Under the pieces are notes generated by a model, which was not told where the DNA came from, ran no database searches, and saw only the letters and a list, made by a program, of their open reading frames with translations. This document shows, in pieces, positions 52,976 to 62,386 of a stretch of DNA of 64,000 nucleotides. Position 1 is the stretch's first letter; each line of letters opens with the position of its first letter. Source of the stretch: DATMER01 sp963741305 (GTDB lineage Bacteria; Acidobacteriota; Thermoanaerobaculia; Multivoradales; UBA5704); assembly GCA_963741305.1 (NCBI GenBank), contig CAVUHL010000003.1:868001-932000 (forward strand), read 5' to 3'. The translations under genes were made by a program, and so were the position numbers.

Positions 52976-53728
52976 ATGAAGCACAAATATCTCGCCCTCA
53001 TCGCCCTGTCGCTGATTCCCTACCCGTCCGCCGCGCAGCCCGGGACCGAGTCCGCGGGAAGGCACGGCATGCTGGTCCTGGGTTCGGAGAGCATCTACGT
53101 CTCGCACCTGCCGATGTTCATGCCCCAGCATCGCTACCAGGGTATCTGGGAGGTCAGCTTCGGCGCGGAGGGCGACAAGGTCTACCGGGCCGAGCGTGCC
53201 CGCCCCGAAAACGCGAAGCTGATCTTCACCCTGAATCCCTTGGAGCTCTTCCGTCTGCCGGAGCTGACCCAGACGCGCAAATCGTTCCAGGCGGACGTCT
53301 TCCTGGGCCACTTCGAGCGGGATGGGCACAAGCGCATCCTGCAGAACGTCAAGGTGACCCTCCGGCGGCAGGTCCATTGGCACCCGTTCCGCAACAGCCA
53401 CGAGCGTCCCGAGCCGTTGACCTATCTCCTGTTCGGCAAGGGCAAAGAGCTGTTCCTGGCCCACTGGATCAGCCTGGCGCCGAACTTCGATCAAATCGTG
53501 TCGGTGACGCCGTCGAAGCCTCTCGGCGAGATCCCGGAAGGCGCTCAAATCGTGATTGCCAAGCGCGGCGATGGCGATGCCCTGAAGGCTGGAGAGTCGG
53601 TCTCCGGAATGATGATCGCCAGCCGCGGCCCGGAGCAGCCGTTCGCGGCCACACCGGTCGATCTGAAAGTCGGCTCGGTGATCTATCTGGAGAAGGGCGA
53701 GCTGGTGGATAACGAGCTGAAGGACTAG
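52976..53728 (+). CDS. Secreted protein, function unknown
   Basis: A 250-aa exported protein. ATG 52976 begins a signal peptide (MKHKYLALIALSLIPYPSAA); the longer open frame upstream runs through the repeat array and is not credible. The mature segment HGMLVLGSESIYVSHLPMFMPQHRYQ and the Trp/His-rich beta segments resemble uncharacterised periplasmic proteins. No catalytic motif is visible. It overlaps by four bases, tail to tail, with the 1099-aa gene. Confidence 0.65.
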   Translation: MKHKYLALIALSLIPYPSAAQPGTESAGRHGMLVLGSESIYVSHLPMFMPQHRYQGIWEVSFGAEGDKVYRAERARPENAKLIFTLNPLELFRLPELTQTRKSFQADVFLGHFERDGHKRILQNVKVTLRRQVHWHPFRNSHERPEPLTYLLFGKGKELFLAHWISLAPNFDQIVSVTPSKPLGEIPEGAQIVIAKRGDGDALKAGESVSGMMIASRGPEQPFAATPVDLKVGSVIYLEKGELVDNELKD

Positions 53729-56700
53729 TCCGAGTAACGGACCTGCAACGCCGCCCGCGCCCGGCCGCGTTGCTCCCGGTCCGTGTCTACCTCCTCGCTG
53801 AATCCCAGCCGCTGCCAGAGCGCTTGCGCCTGCCGGGGACGATGAAGGGCCTGGAGCGCCCGCGCGGCGTACTCCAGGCGATTGCCTTCGATCTCGTCCA
53901 TCCAGTGGCGCACGGATCTCGGGCGGGTCCGGCGCAGGAGGTCCAGAAGCCTGGTGGGGTCGAGCCGCACCACCACGTCCAGGGCGCGCTGATCCATCCA
54001 TACGTTCAGCAGGCATGTCGGGCGCAGGTAGCCGATCACCCGTTCCAGCAGCAGGTGGCGGACCAGCTCGCCGGAGCCGGCCTCCACGCCGAGCCAGGCA
54101 GCGGTGATGAGAGACAGCTCCGGCAGCGTGGGGCACTCGGCCGCCGGGCGCAACAACGGGACGATCAGGCCGGGCCGCTCGTTCAGCTCGGACAGGCCGA
54201 GGACCAGGGGGAGCGTCGACTCGTCCAGCCGGGCGGGCTTGAGCGCCTGCCGCAGCTCGCGCAGGAGCTCGCCCGGAGGGAGGGTGGCCAGGCGCTTGCG
54301 CAGCGGCGAGCCTTTCTTCAGCGCGGGAAAGCGATGGCCGAGGTCATCGCACGCGCCGTCGTCGTACCAGTCGGATGCCACCAGCTTCGGGACCCGCCCC
54401 GACGAGACGGGCTCCGTGCCCATGCGGCGGGCGAGGTCCGCGGTGAAGCCGTTGCAGATCTGGTCGAAGTCCAGGCTGCCGTCGTGACAGTAGGCGTTGA
54501 AGCGCAGCAGCCCTCCGCCGGCCGTGAGCGCCAGCAGGCAGCGGCCCACGACCTTGGCAGAGTCATCGCGAGCGTAGAGCACCCGTTTGTTGACGTCCGC
54601 GGCGTTGGCGAAGACGGAGTAGAAGTTCATGTCGCCGGGGCTCAGGCACGTCTGGAAGTGCGATCCCATGCGGAAGACCTCCAGCGGATCGTCTTCCAGC
54701 GCCAGGTGCAGCCGCCGGCCCGGTGCCGGCTCGACGACGACGGTGCCGGCGCCGTCGAGCCACGGGCTCCAGTCGAGGCGGGGGAGGCTCTCCAGGAAAG
54801 CCCGGTTCTGCGGCGCGTCGCGCAGGTCCCACGGCGGCGGGCCGCAGCGGACGGCGAACACCCGGTAGGCAACGGCCCGGCGCTTCTCCGGCAGCCGGGT
54901 GGCCGCGGCGAGCAGCGCCAGGGGGCCCAGCTCGGCCAGGCAGGGCGGCACCTCTTCGAAGTCGATTCCGAGCAGCCGGCCGAGCGCCTGCGGCAAGCAT
55001 GCGTCGAGCTCCCGCTCCCAGCGGTCGAGGATGGCGCGGCCCCAGGCGCGGTCGAGCCGGGCGCGCAGGCGTTCGAGGCGGCCCGGGCCTGGAGCGGCCG
55101 GCTGGGCGATCCTCTCGTTGAGGTTCGCGAGGCGCTTGAGCAGCGCGGGCCTGCGGGCCTCGTCCGCCTGCTCCAGACGGGACTCGATCGCTGCGGTCTC
55201 CCGCCGCAGCTTCCCCGTGTCGGGGAAGTCGGTTTTCAGCCAGCGTGCCACCTGGGCCTCGGGATCGTCCAGGACGGCGGCCAGGCGGCAGAGCGACGGG
55301 TGAAGCTCCGGCGGGTAGCGGTGCAGCCAGTCCGGCTCGGCGGGTTGTCCGAGGGCGGGCTGGGGCAGCTCTCCCGCGGTTTCGGCCAGCACCGACTTCG
55401 TGCTGCAGGCCACCAGCCGGGCCAGTTGGCCGGTGACGATGGACTCCCGCACGAAGTCTCCCAACTCGCCCGAGCTGAGCGGTCCGAGGATGGCTTCCGG
55501 CCATTTGCTTGGGGGCAGCTCCGCGCTGTCCTCCTGCTCGGTCAGCGCCTTGAGCACGTCCGCGAAGCGCTCCGGTCGGTCCCGGCAGAGCCGCAGCGCC
55601 AGGTCGTTCAAGCGGTCGGAGTCGTAGGCGTCGATCCGGTCGCCCTGGACCAGCGAGTCGAAGAGCCGCGCCGCCAGGGCCGGATCGCCGGCGCGGAAGA
55701 AGAGCGCGGTCGCCTTGCCCGCGGCGGTCATTTCGACCTTGCCGTAGTGCGCGGCCAAGGTTGCCAGGTGTTCGTAGGCCTCCAGGACCGCGCGCCGCGG
55801 AGGGTTGCGGGCCAGGATCTCGTCCTCGACGTCGGCGCCCTGAGTCGTAGGAGTCAGGGTCCAGGGCCTCAGCAGCATTTCGTCCGGCACGGGCCTGGAG
55901 CGCAGGTAGCGCTCGAAGCCGGCGAGGAGGGACGTGATCCGGGCCTCCGGCGTGCCCATGTTGTAGCCCAGGGAGCTCCAGTGGGTGGACATCCGCGTCC
56001 GTCCTGGAGCAGGGACGAGCGTGAGGACCCGCAGCAGGGCGGGCAGGCGGCCGGGAGCGGGCTCCACGGTCATCCGGCGCAGCCCGTCGAAGAGGTCCTC
56101 GACCGTGAGAGCGGGCGGCGTCGAGTCGCCATGCGCCTCCAGCCGGGCGTGCAGGCCGCGCCGGCTCCCCACGCCATAGGAGACCAGCTGCCGCGCCTCG
56201 CGCAGCAGGAGCCGGGCCTCGTCCCACCAGAGCGCCCAGCTCGCGAGGAACTGGAAGGGCGCGGCCAGCTCGAAGAGGCGAAGAGCGTGCTGCCGGGTGC
56301 GCCGGCTCCGCGGCATGAGCTCTTCGCACCAGGAGGCCAGTCCCCGGCCCAGGCGACCGGCCGGCAGCTCCTCGGGCAAAGGAGCCTTCGGCTTCGCTGG
56401 GATGGCTTCCTGGATCTGCCTGCAGAACCTTGCGCCCATTTCCAGGGAGATGTCCCAGACGCGCACGTCGAACAGGCAGGAGGCGAGCGAGTCCACGCGC
56501 TTTTTTCCGTGGTCCGCCGCGAGCTGCAGCAGCCGGAGCATCAGCAGCAAGCCGGGCTGCTCGCCGAGACGGCCGGTGAGCACGCCGTAGCCGGCGGACC
56601 AGTCCTGGGCGAGGCCGAGGGCCGTCCGCGCCCGGGCCGGGTCGCCGGCATGGACCCAGGAGAGGATCTGCGAGAGGGAATCGGCGGGCGGCAGCGGCCG

Positions 56701-57024
56701 GCCGTGGTGGACCGCCCCTTTGAGCAGCTCCAGGCGGCGCTCGATGGAGGAGAGCCAGTCGTCGGGATCGTCCGCGAGGCGCGGCAGCCCCGGTGCGAGC
56801 TCGGTCCGCAGCTTGTTGAGCGCCCAGGTCGCCCGGCTGAGGTGCCGGCCTTCGATGCGGATCTCTTGCGCCGGGGCCTGCGGCGGCACGGACATCCAGC
56901 GCACCTGCCCATCTTCGACAGCCAGGGGGAATCCTTCGAGCCAGGCGAGGTCCTTGGCATGGAGCGTCCGGGCCCGCGCTGCGATCGTGCTCTTCGAAGT
57001 GGCCTTGCGGGATTCCAGGTGCAT
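53725..57024 (-). CDS. 1099-aa protein, function unknown
   Basis: A large, apparently cytoplasmic protein without membrane segments, in helical blocks with many Arg/Leu repeats. A compact conserved-looking region at about residues 780-870 has MGSHFQTCLSPGDMNFYS, then NKRVLYARD, VGRCLLALTAGGGLLRFN and AYCHDGSL, with Cys and His residues close together; an earlier ALARD-type block (residues about 270-300) is helix-rich. The shape loosely recalls PcfJ-like regions, but no family is certain. It is divergent from the hemolysin III gene with 41 bases between starts, and overlaps the secreted gene. I cannot assign a role. Confidence 0.7.
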   Translation of the reverse strand: MHLESRKATSKSTIAARARTLHAKDLAWLEGFPLAVEDGQVRWMSVPPQAPAQEIRIEGRHLSRATWALNKLRTELAPGLPRLADDPDDWLSSIERRLELLKGAVHHGRPLPPADSLSQILSWVHAGDPARARTALGLAQDWSAGYGVLTGRLGEQPGLLLMLRLLQLAADHGKKRVDSLASCLFDVRVWDISLEMGARFCRQIQEAIPAKPKAPLPEELPAGRLGRGLASWCEELMPRSRRTRQHALRLFELAAPFQFLASWALWWDEARLLLREARQLVSYGVGSRRGLHARLEAHGDSTPPALTVEDLFDGLRRMTVEPAPGRLPALLRVLTLVPAPGRTRMSTHWSSLGYNMGTPEARITSLLAGFERYLRSRPVPDEMLLRPWTLTPTTQGADVEDEILARNPPRRAVLEAYEHLATLAAHYGKVEMTAAGKATALFFRAGDPALAARLFDSLVQGDRIDAYDSDRLNDLALRLCRDRPERFADVLKALTEQEDSAELPPSKWPEAILGPLSSGELGDFVRESIVTGQLARLVACSTKSVLAETAGELPQPALGQPAEPDWLHRYPPELHPSLCRLAAVLDDPEAQVARWLKTDFPDTGKLRRETAAIESRLEQADEARRPALLKRLANLNERIAQPAAPGPGRLERLRARLDRAWGRAILDRWERELDACLPQALGRLLGIDFEEVPPCLAELGPLALLAAATRLPEKRRAVAYRVFAVRCGPPPWDLRDAPQNRAFLESLPRLDWSPWLDGAGTVVVEPAPGRRLHLALEDDPLEVFRMGSHFQTCLSPGDMNFYSVFANAADVNKRVLYARDDSAKVVGRCLLALTAGGGLLRFNAYCHDGSLDFDQICNGFTADLARRMGTEPVSSGRVPKLVASDWYDDGACDDLGHRFPALKKGSPLRKRLATLPPGELLRELRQALKPARLDESTLPLVLGLSELNERPGLIVPLLRPAAECPTLPELSLITAAWLGVEAGSGELVRHLLLERVIGYLRPTCLLNVWMDQRALDVVVRLDPTRLLDLLRRTRPRSVRHWMDEIEGNRLEYAARALQALHRPRQAQALWQRLGFSEEVDTDREQRGRARAALQVRYSD

Positions 57025-57065
57025 GGGTCAGAGCCTCGGCGGGATGCGGTAGCATACTCCGCCTC

Positions 57066-57701
57066 ATGAGACGGACGATGACCTCCACGGAAGAAATGGC
57101 CTGCAGCGTGAGCCATGGCATCGGCCTCTTGGCGAGCCTCGTGGCGCTGCCGGTGCTCGTCGTAAACGCGGTGGAGCGCGGGGATTACTGGCAGGTCGTG
57201 GGCGGGGCGGTCTTCGGGACGATGCTGATCCTGCTCTATGCGGCGTCGACCCTGTACCACGCCTGCCCGCCGCACAAGGAGGGGAAGGCGCGCTGGCGGG
57301 TGCTCGACCACGCGGCCATCTACCTGCTGATCGCGGGTACGTATACGCCTTTTACCCTGGGAGCGTTGCGCGGGCCTTGGGGCTGGTCGCTGCTGGTGGC
57401 GATCTGGGTGCTGGCGGTGGCCGGGATCCTCTTCAAAACCTTCCTGGGATTCCGGTTCCCCAAGACTTCGGCGGCCTTCTATCTAGCCATGGGATGGCTG
57501 GTGGTGATCGCCATTGGGCCGCTGACGACGCACGTTGACCCCAGCGGAGTGTTTTGGCTCGTGGCCGGGGGCTTGAGCTACAGCGCCGGGGTTGTCTTCT
57601 TCGCCTGGCACCGCCTTCTGTTCGCCCACCTGGTTTGGCACCTGTTCGTGATGGCGGGCAGCGTGTGCCACTTCTTCGCGGTGCTCTGGTATTCCAGTTG
57701 A
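57066..57701 (+). CDS. trhA: Hemolysin III family (PAQR-type) membrane protein
   Basis: A 211-aa seven-helix inner-membrane protein of the hemolysin III/YqfA group. Motifs: EMACSVSHGIGLL with the first metal-ligand His, STLYHACPP, LDHAAIYLLIAGTYTPF, and HLVWHLFVMAGSVCHF. Such proteins are suspected zinc-dependent hydrolases or receptor-like sensors and affect membrane homeostasis. Full length. It is divergent from the 1099-aa gene and is followed by a 56-bp palindromic repeat. Confidence 0.93.
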   Translation: MRRTMTSTEEMACSVSHGIGLLASLVALPVLVVNAVERGDYWQVVGGAVFGTMLILLYAASTLYHACPPHKEGKARWRVLDHAAIYLLIAGTYTPFTLGALRGPWGWSLLVAIWVLAVAGILFKTFLGFRFPKTSAAFYLAMGWLVVIAIGPLTTHVDPSGVFWLVAGGLSYSAGVVFFAWHRLLFAHLVWHLFVMAGSVCHFFAVLWYSS

Positions 57702-57708
57702 TCCCTGT

Positions 57709-57764
57709 GTAGGGGCACCCCTCGTGGGTGCCCTCCGGAGGGCGGCCACAAGGGCCGCCCCTAC
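57709..57764. repeat. 56-bp palindromic element (copy B)
   Basis: GTAGGGGCACCCCTCGTGGG ... CCTCCGGAGGG ... GGCCGCCCCTAC, differing by a few bases from 51727-51782. It sits between two convergent genes and could fold as a terminator in both directions. Confidence 0.85.
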
Positions 57765-57772
57765 ATTTTCCC

Positions 57773-58987
57773 CTACAACCCGAAGTTACACAGGTCGTCC
57801 ACCCTCACTGCTGCGTGCGATACCGAGAAGCGCCCCTCGGCGCTCATGGTGACCCCCACCCAGCCCTGGGCGTGGGTGGCGTCGGAGTGCCAGAGGTCGA
57901 TCATCAGCCAGCCGAAGTTTTCCGCCATGTTGAGGGATTCGCTGCCAACGTGGACTTTTTGAGAGGCGAGCGGGAAAGACTGGCTGTTCGGGATCAGGGT
58001 CGGGTTCTCCTCCTCGTCGAAGGCGACCATCTGGTATTCGCCCAGGGGAGCCCAGGACGGGGCCGTGCCGCAGCTCCGCGCCGTGACGTTGGCATCCCGG
58101 TTGTCGCGCCAGACCACGAGGTCCGAGCCGCCGGAGAAGGGGCCGCCGTCCAGGTAGCGCACGTAGTAGAGGCTCGAGAGCGGCGCCCGGTCGTCGCGGG
58201 AGTCGTAGTTCACATAGCGGCCGTAGAACGTGTAATCGCCCGGGGAGAAGGCGTCGCCGTCGGCCAGGATGTGCACGGCCGTCTGGCTGTCTGACAGGCC
58301 CTTGGCTGGATTGACCGAGAAGTACTCGCCCCAGAGGACGTTGCCGTTGCCCGCGAGGCCGGTGCCCCCTGCCGCGAAGTAGGCGGGATCGGCAGGCGTG
58401 TTTTCCTTGCTGCCGACGGAGGCGCCCGAGCAGCGGTTGACCACATCGACCGTCACATAGCCGGTGGCGATCTGAGAGCCGGCCCTGCCGCTGCCGATGC
58501 ACTGCGAGGGGCTCCCGGGAAGCGGGCTTCCGGTGTGGGCGGCCCGGAGGTAGTCCCAATTCGCCTGGCCGAGCGCGGTCACCGCCTTGGGGTTGCCTTC
58601 GCAGCCGGGGAACGCGATGCTCGTATCCGAGAGCTCTCCCTCGTTGCTGGCGATCTGGCTGGTGCCGGGGAGCTGGCCGCGGAGGAGGTCGCGCAGGTTG
58701 AGGCTCTGGACGTCGTAGCCGGTCAGGTAGACGTCGAAGGCCAGGGTGGGCGCGCCCCAGTCGGTCCACATGACCACACGGGCGACGGTCGAGCTGGACG
58801 AGGAATTGTTGATCGAAATCAGCGTGGTGGCGCCGTTGGTGCTCTGCAGGTCCACCTCGAAGTATGGGTACAGCAGCGTGGCGGCGGGCTGCTCGGCCGT
58901 GCGGCAGTTACGGGATAGGACTCCAGCGGAGGCCGGCGCGCTCAGGAGGGCGCAGACGGCTGCAAGCCGCACAACTTGACGATTCAT
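57773..58987 (-). CDS. Secreted protein, function unknown
   Basis: A 404-aa exported protein (signal peptide MNRQVVRLAAVCALLSAPASA). The mature part is beta-rich: LLYPYFEVDLQSTNGATTLISINN, RVVMWTDWGAPTLAFDVYLTGYD, TFYGRYVNYDSRDDRAPLS, and a WLMIDLW segment. Five to six cysteines suggest disulfides. It resembles exported hypothetical proteins of Acidobacteriota without known function. Convergent with hemolysin III; a single gene. Confidence 0.65.
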   Translation of the reverse strand: MNRQVVRLAAVCALLSAPASAGVLSRNCRTAEQPAATLLYPYFEVDLQSTNGATTLISINNSSSSSTVARVVMWTDWGAPTLAFDVYLTGYDVQSLNLRDLLRGQLPGTSQIASNEGELSDTSIAFPGCEGNPKAVTALGQANWDYLRAAHTGSPLPGSPSQCIGSGRAGSQIATGYVTVDVVNRCSGASVGSKENTPADPAYFAAGGTGLAGNGNVLWGEYFSVNPAKGLSDSQTAVHILADGDAFSPGDYTFYGRYVNYDSRDDRAPLSSLYYVRYLDGGPFSGGSDLVVWRDNRDANVTARSCGTAPSWAPLGEYQMVAFDEEENPTLIPNSQSFPLASQKVHVGSESLNMAENFGWLMIDLWHSDATHAQGWVGVTMSAEGRFSVSHAAVRVDDLCNFGL

Positions 58988-59161
58988 GGCTCCATCTCCT
59001 AATCATCGCAAGTAACGAGCTAGGGAGCTGGAGGAGGGCCGGCACTTCCAGTCCTGATTTTCTTTCGTACGCTTCCGTACGCTTCCGGGCCACCATCGCC
59101 CGACATTCCGGGTCTCTGCAGGGAGTGTGCCAGGGTGGGTTCGGGATAGACTACCCGCGCC

Positions 59162-60094
59162 ATGAGTGAGACCCTCATCCAGATCGGCCGCCAGACGAAT
59201 GCGCTTGTCGCGCGCCGGGAGCCCCGCCGGGAGCCCCGGCCCGAGTGGCTGCGCATCCGGCTCGCGACGCCGGCCTCGTACCACAAGGTCCGCGAGCTCG
59301 TGGACCGCCTGAACCTCCACACCGTCTGCCAGGAGGCCCGCTGCCCGAACATCTATGAATGTTGGGGCGAGCACGGCACCGCGACCTTCATGATCCTCGG
59401 CGACGTCTGCACGCGCCGCTGCGGCTTCTGCGCCGTGACCTCGGGCCGTCCGCAGGCCGGCGTCGATCCGGAGGAGCCCGCGCACGTGGCCGAGGCGGTC
59501 CGGGTCATGGGCCTGCGGCACGCGGTGATCACTTCGGTGGACCGCGATGACCTGCGCGATGGCGGCGCCGGGCACTTCGCCCGTGTCATCCGCAGCATCC
59601 ACGAGCAGAATTCAGGGACGGCTGTCGAGGTCCTGACACCGGACTTCCGCGGCGTGCCCGATGCCCTCGACATCGTCCTCGGCGCCGCGCCCGAGGTCTT
59701 CTCCCACAACATGGAGACCGTCCCGCGCCTCTACCGCGAGGCGCGGCCGGGGAGCCGCTACGACCGCAGCCTGGCGCTGCTCGCCGAGGCTTCCCGCCGG
59801 CGGGACGAGGGTGAGTACGCAGGACGGGTGAAGACCGGCATCATGGTCGGCCTGGGGGAGAAGCCCGAGGAGGTGCACGGCACGATCCGCGAGATCCGCG
59901 GCGCGGGCGTCGAGATCCTCACGGTCGGCCAGTACCTGCAGCCCACCGCCAAGCACCTGCCGGTCGACCGCTGGGTCCACCCCGACGAGTTCGCCGGCTA
60001 CCGCGAGCTCGCGCTTTCCATCGGCTTTGCCCACTGCGAAGCGGGCCCTTTGGTGCGAAGCAGCTACCATGCTCACGAGCACGTAAAGCCATAA
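59162..60094 (+). CDS. lipA: Lipoyl synthase
   Basis: A 310-aa radical SAM enzyme inserting two sulfurs into octanoyl groups. The auxiliary cluster uses CQEARCPNIYECW (Cys56, Cys61, Cys67); the SAM cluster is CTRRCGFC (Cys83, Cys87, Cys90). The C-terminal RSSYHA motif is present (VRSSYHAHEHV). Full length. Together with LipB it supplies lipoate for the E2 encoded at 10749. It is not linked to lipB here. Confidence 0.97.
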   Translation: MSETLIQIGRQTNALVARREPRREPRPEWLRIRLATPASYHKVRELVDRLNLHTVCQEARCPNIYECWGEHGTATFMILGDVCTRRCGFCAVTSGRPQAGVDPEEPAHVAEAVRVMGLRHAVITSVDRDDLRDGGAGHFARVIRSIHEQNSGTAVEVLTPDFRGVPDALDIVLGAAPEVFSHNMETVPRLYREARPGSRYDRSLALLAEASRRRDEGEYAGRVKTGIMVGLGEKPEEVHGTIREIRGAGVEILTVGQYLQPTAKHLPVDRWVHPDEFAGYRELALSIGFAHCEAGPLVRSSYHAHEHVKP

Positions 60095-60174
60095 ATCTTT
60101 CAAAGCGAAACCTTCGGACGGACTGGACAGGCTCCGGTGGCGGTGTTATCGTGGGTTCCAGGTACAACGCAGTC

Positions 60175-60990
60175 ATGCCTGACCTCATGCACCCCTCGAA
60201 CGGCGAGCTTGAATCGTTCATGCTGGGCCGGCTCTCACAGCGGGACAGCCGCCGAGTCATCCTGCACCTATTGCCTGGCTGCCCGCAGTGCCGGGAAGTG
60301 ACCACGGTCTTCTGGGACCTCGGTCCGGATGCGCGCCACGCTGCCAGCCATCAGTACGACGGCAACCTGGAGCGCGTCTTCGACCGGGTCCGCACTGCCC
60401 GGGCCGGCCTGGAAGCCGAGCGCGCGGATGCCCGCAGGCTCATGGCGGGCCTTCAGATCCTGCCCTTGGAGCGCTGGGCCGCCAAGGTTCAGAAGGACCG
60501 CCGCTTCCACACCTGGGGGTTCTGTGAGCTGCTCCTCGAGCAGGCCGGGTCAGAGGTCTGCGCCGGGCTCGCGGTGAACGTGGCCGGCCGGATCGATCCC
60601 GCGGTCCATCCCCCCGTGTTCGTCGAGGAGCTGCGCGCGAGGGCGTGGGGCGGGCTCGCCGACGTCCGCCGCGAGGCCGGCGACCTCGGCAGCGCCGAGG
60701 AGGCGTTGCGCCACGCCGAAACCTGCCTGATGCGGGGAACGGGCGACCGCCTGGCTCGGGCCCGGCTGCTGGAGCGCAAGGCCGCGGTGCGCCACGCCCA
60801 GGAGCGGAGCGAGGAGGCCGCGCGCCTGCTCGGCCGCGCGATCCTGCTCTACCGCCGGGCTGGCCAGTGGGACGAGGTCGGGCGGGTCCTGATCGGCCTC
60901 GGCTGCATCCGGGCCGAAAAGAGAGGGTTCTGGCTGCTGCTGAGCCGGCTGTTCAGCGTCCGGCGCTTTCTTCCCGGTTCTGGGCACTGA
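60175..60990 (+). CDS. Zinc-finger-like/TPR protein, function unknown
   Basis: A 271-aa cytoplasmic protein; ATG 60175 is preferred to 60151. The N-terminus (LESFMLGRLSQRDSRRVILHLLPGCPQCREVT) resembles an anti-sigma-type HxxxCxxC zinc motif (GCPQC). The C-terminal half has TPR-like helices (ARAWGGLADVRREAGDLGSAEEALRHAETCLMRG). The combination is frequent in Acidobacteriota next to regulators. Its last 38 bases overlap the EamA gene on the other strand. Confidence 0.65.
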   Translation: MPDLMHPSNGELESFMLGRLSQRDSRRVILHLLPGCPQCREVTTVFWDLGPDARHAASHQYDGNLERVFDRVRTARAGLEAERADARRLMAGLQILPLERWAAKVQKDRRFHTWGFCELLLEQAGSEVCAGLAVNVAGRIDPAVHPPVFVEELRARAWGGLADVRREAGDLGSAEEALRHAETCLMRGTGDRLARARLLERKAAVRHAQERSEEAARLLGRAILLYRRAGQWDEVGRVLIGLGCIRAEKRGFWLLLSRLFSVRRFLPGSGH

Positions 60991-61858
60991 CCTGCCACAG
61001 CCCTGCCACGATCAGCGCGAACCCCGCGCCCTCCACCCAGCCCAGCGTCTCTCCCAGGAACGCCATCGCCAGCCCGGCGGTCACCACCGGCTGGAGCATG
61101 CCGTAGGCGGCCACCAGGGCCGGCGAGGAGCGGCGCACCGCCCAGGTGTTTGCCGCGTAGGCAAAGACCGTGGCGAAGAGCGCGATATAGAGCACGCCCA
61201 TCCAGGACGCAGTCGGGATCGCCCCAAAGTCGGTGGAGGCCAGGGTCGGCAGGCTCGCCGCCAGCACCAGGGGTCCGCCGCAGAGGAACGAGCCGGCGAT
61301 GACCGTGCGCCAGGGGAGGCGGCGCAGGATCGGGCGCTGGAGCACGAGGAAGAGCGCGTAGGACAGGCAGTTGCCCAGGATGAGGATGTTGCCGAAGGCC
61401 TTGTTCCCCGAGGTCTCGAATCCTCCGGGGCTGACCATGACCAGCGCGCCGCCCACGGCCAGCGCGATCCCCAGGAGGCGCCGCGGCCCCACACTTTCGA
61501 TCCCCAGCAGCGCTCCGGCCGCCACGGCGAACACGGGCAGGCAGGTCATCAGGATCGAGGCGTTGCTGGCGGTCGTGTGCTGCAGGCCCTCGATGAAGAG
61601 GATCTGGTTGGCGGTGACGCCCAGGCTGCCGAGGAGGGCGAGCCATGCCCAATCGCGTGCCGAGGGCAGGGTGCGGTCCCGCCGCCAGGCGATGGCCACG
61701 AGGAGGGGCGTGGCGATTGCAATCCGCAGCCCGACGACGAGCATGGGGGCCATGCCGGCGAGGAGCGCCTTGGCCACCACGTGAAAGCCGCCGAAGGCGA
61801 GCTGGACGAGGAGGAGCGCGCCATGAACGGCAGGGCCGGGCTTCTCGGGGGCTTGCAT
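60953..61858 (-). CDS. EamA/DMT-family transporter
   Basis: A 301-aa ten-helix inner-membrane permease with two EamA repeats (LVQLAFGGFHVVAKALL..., LGNCLSYALFLVLQR... to the C-terminus). Signature GVTANQILFIEGLQHTTASNASILM in the first repeat and TWAVRRSSPALVAAYGMLQPVVTAGLAM in the second. It is likely a metabolite or amino-acid exporter; the substrate is unknown. It converges on the previous gene with a 38-base overlap. Confidence 0.9.
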   Translation of the reverse strand: MQAPEKPGPAVHGALLLVQLAFGGFHVVAKALLAGMAPMLVVGLRIAIATPLLVAIAWRRDRTLPSARDWAWLALLGSLGVTANQILFIEGLQHTTASNASILMTCLPVFAVAAGALLGIESVGPRRLLGIALAVGGALVMVSPGGFETSGNKAFGNILILGNCLSYALFLVLQRPILRRLPWRTVIAGSFLCGGPLVLAASLPTLASTDFGAIPTASWMGVLYIALFATVFAYAANTWAVRRSSPALVAAYGMLQPVVTAGLAMAFLGETLGWVEGAGFALIVAGLWQVSAQNREESAGR

Positions 61859-61914
61859 GGGGGGGAAGGATAGGCCATTTGCACGTCCTCATGCTCCCTC
61901 GATACAATGCGCCG

Positions 61915-62364
61915 ATGGCTGAAACAGCGACAGGGGTCCACGTCCGTCCGGCCGACGAGATGGACATCAGCGCCATCGTCGGGATCGACGAAAAGATCGG
62001 CGGCCACTACAGGCCGGAAGTATGGGAGCGCCGCGTTGGTTATTACCTACGGCGGGACCCGGAGGCCTCGGTAGTAGCCGAGGCGGACGGCCAGGTCGTC
62101 GGCTTCATGCTCGGCGAGGTCCGCTCCGGCGAGTTCGGCATCGAGGAGCCCACCGGTTGGGTGGAGCACCTCGGCGTCGATCCCGGCTTCCGGGGCAAGG
62201 CCGTGGGCCGGCAGATGCTCGACGCGATGCTGGAGCACTTCCGCCGCCGGGGTGCCCGCAGCGTACAGACGCTGGTGGACGAGGAGATGGGCGAGATCCT
62301 GAGCTTCTTCAGCGCCCTCGGCTTCCAGCCTTCGACCCTGAGGCCGTTCGTTCGGCCTCTGTAG
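61915..62364 (+). CDS. GNAT-family N-acetyltransferase
   Basis: A 149-aa acetyltransferase. ATG 61915 (MAETATGVHVRPAD) is preferred to 61891. The acetyl-CoA loop is GVDPGFRGKAVGRQMLDAML and the C-terminal end is FFSALGFQPSTLRPFVRPL. The acceptor amine is not predictable. It ends 22 bases before the PaaA-like gene in the same direction. Confidence 0.9.
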   Translation: MAETATGVHVRPADEMDISAIVGIDEKIGGHYRPEVWERRVGYYLRRDPEASVVAEADGQVVGFMLGEVRSGEFGIEEPTGWVEHLGVDPGFRGKAVGRQMLDAMLEHFRRRGARSVQTLVDEEMGEILSFFSALGFQPSTLRPFVRPL

Positions 62365-62386
62365 GAAAGAGAGAAAAGAGAGGGGT

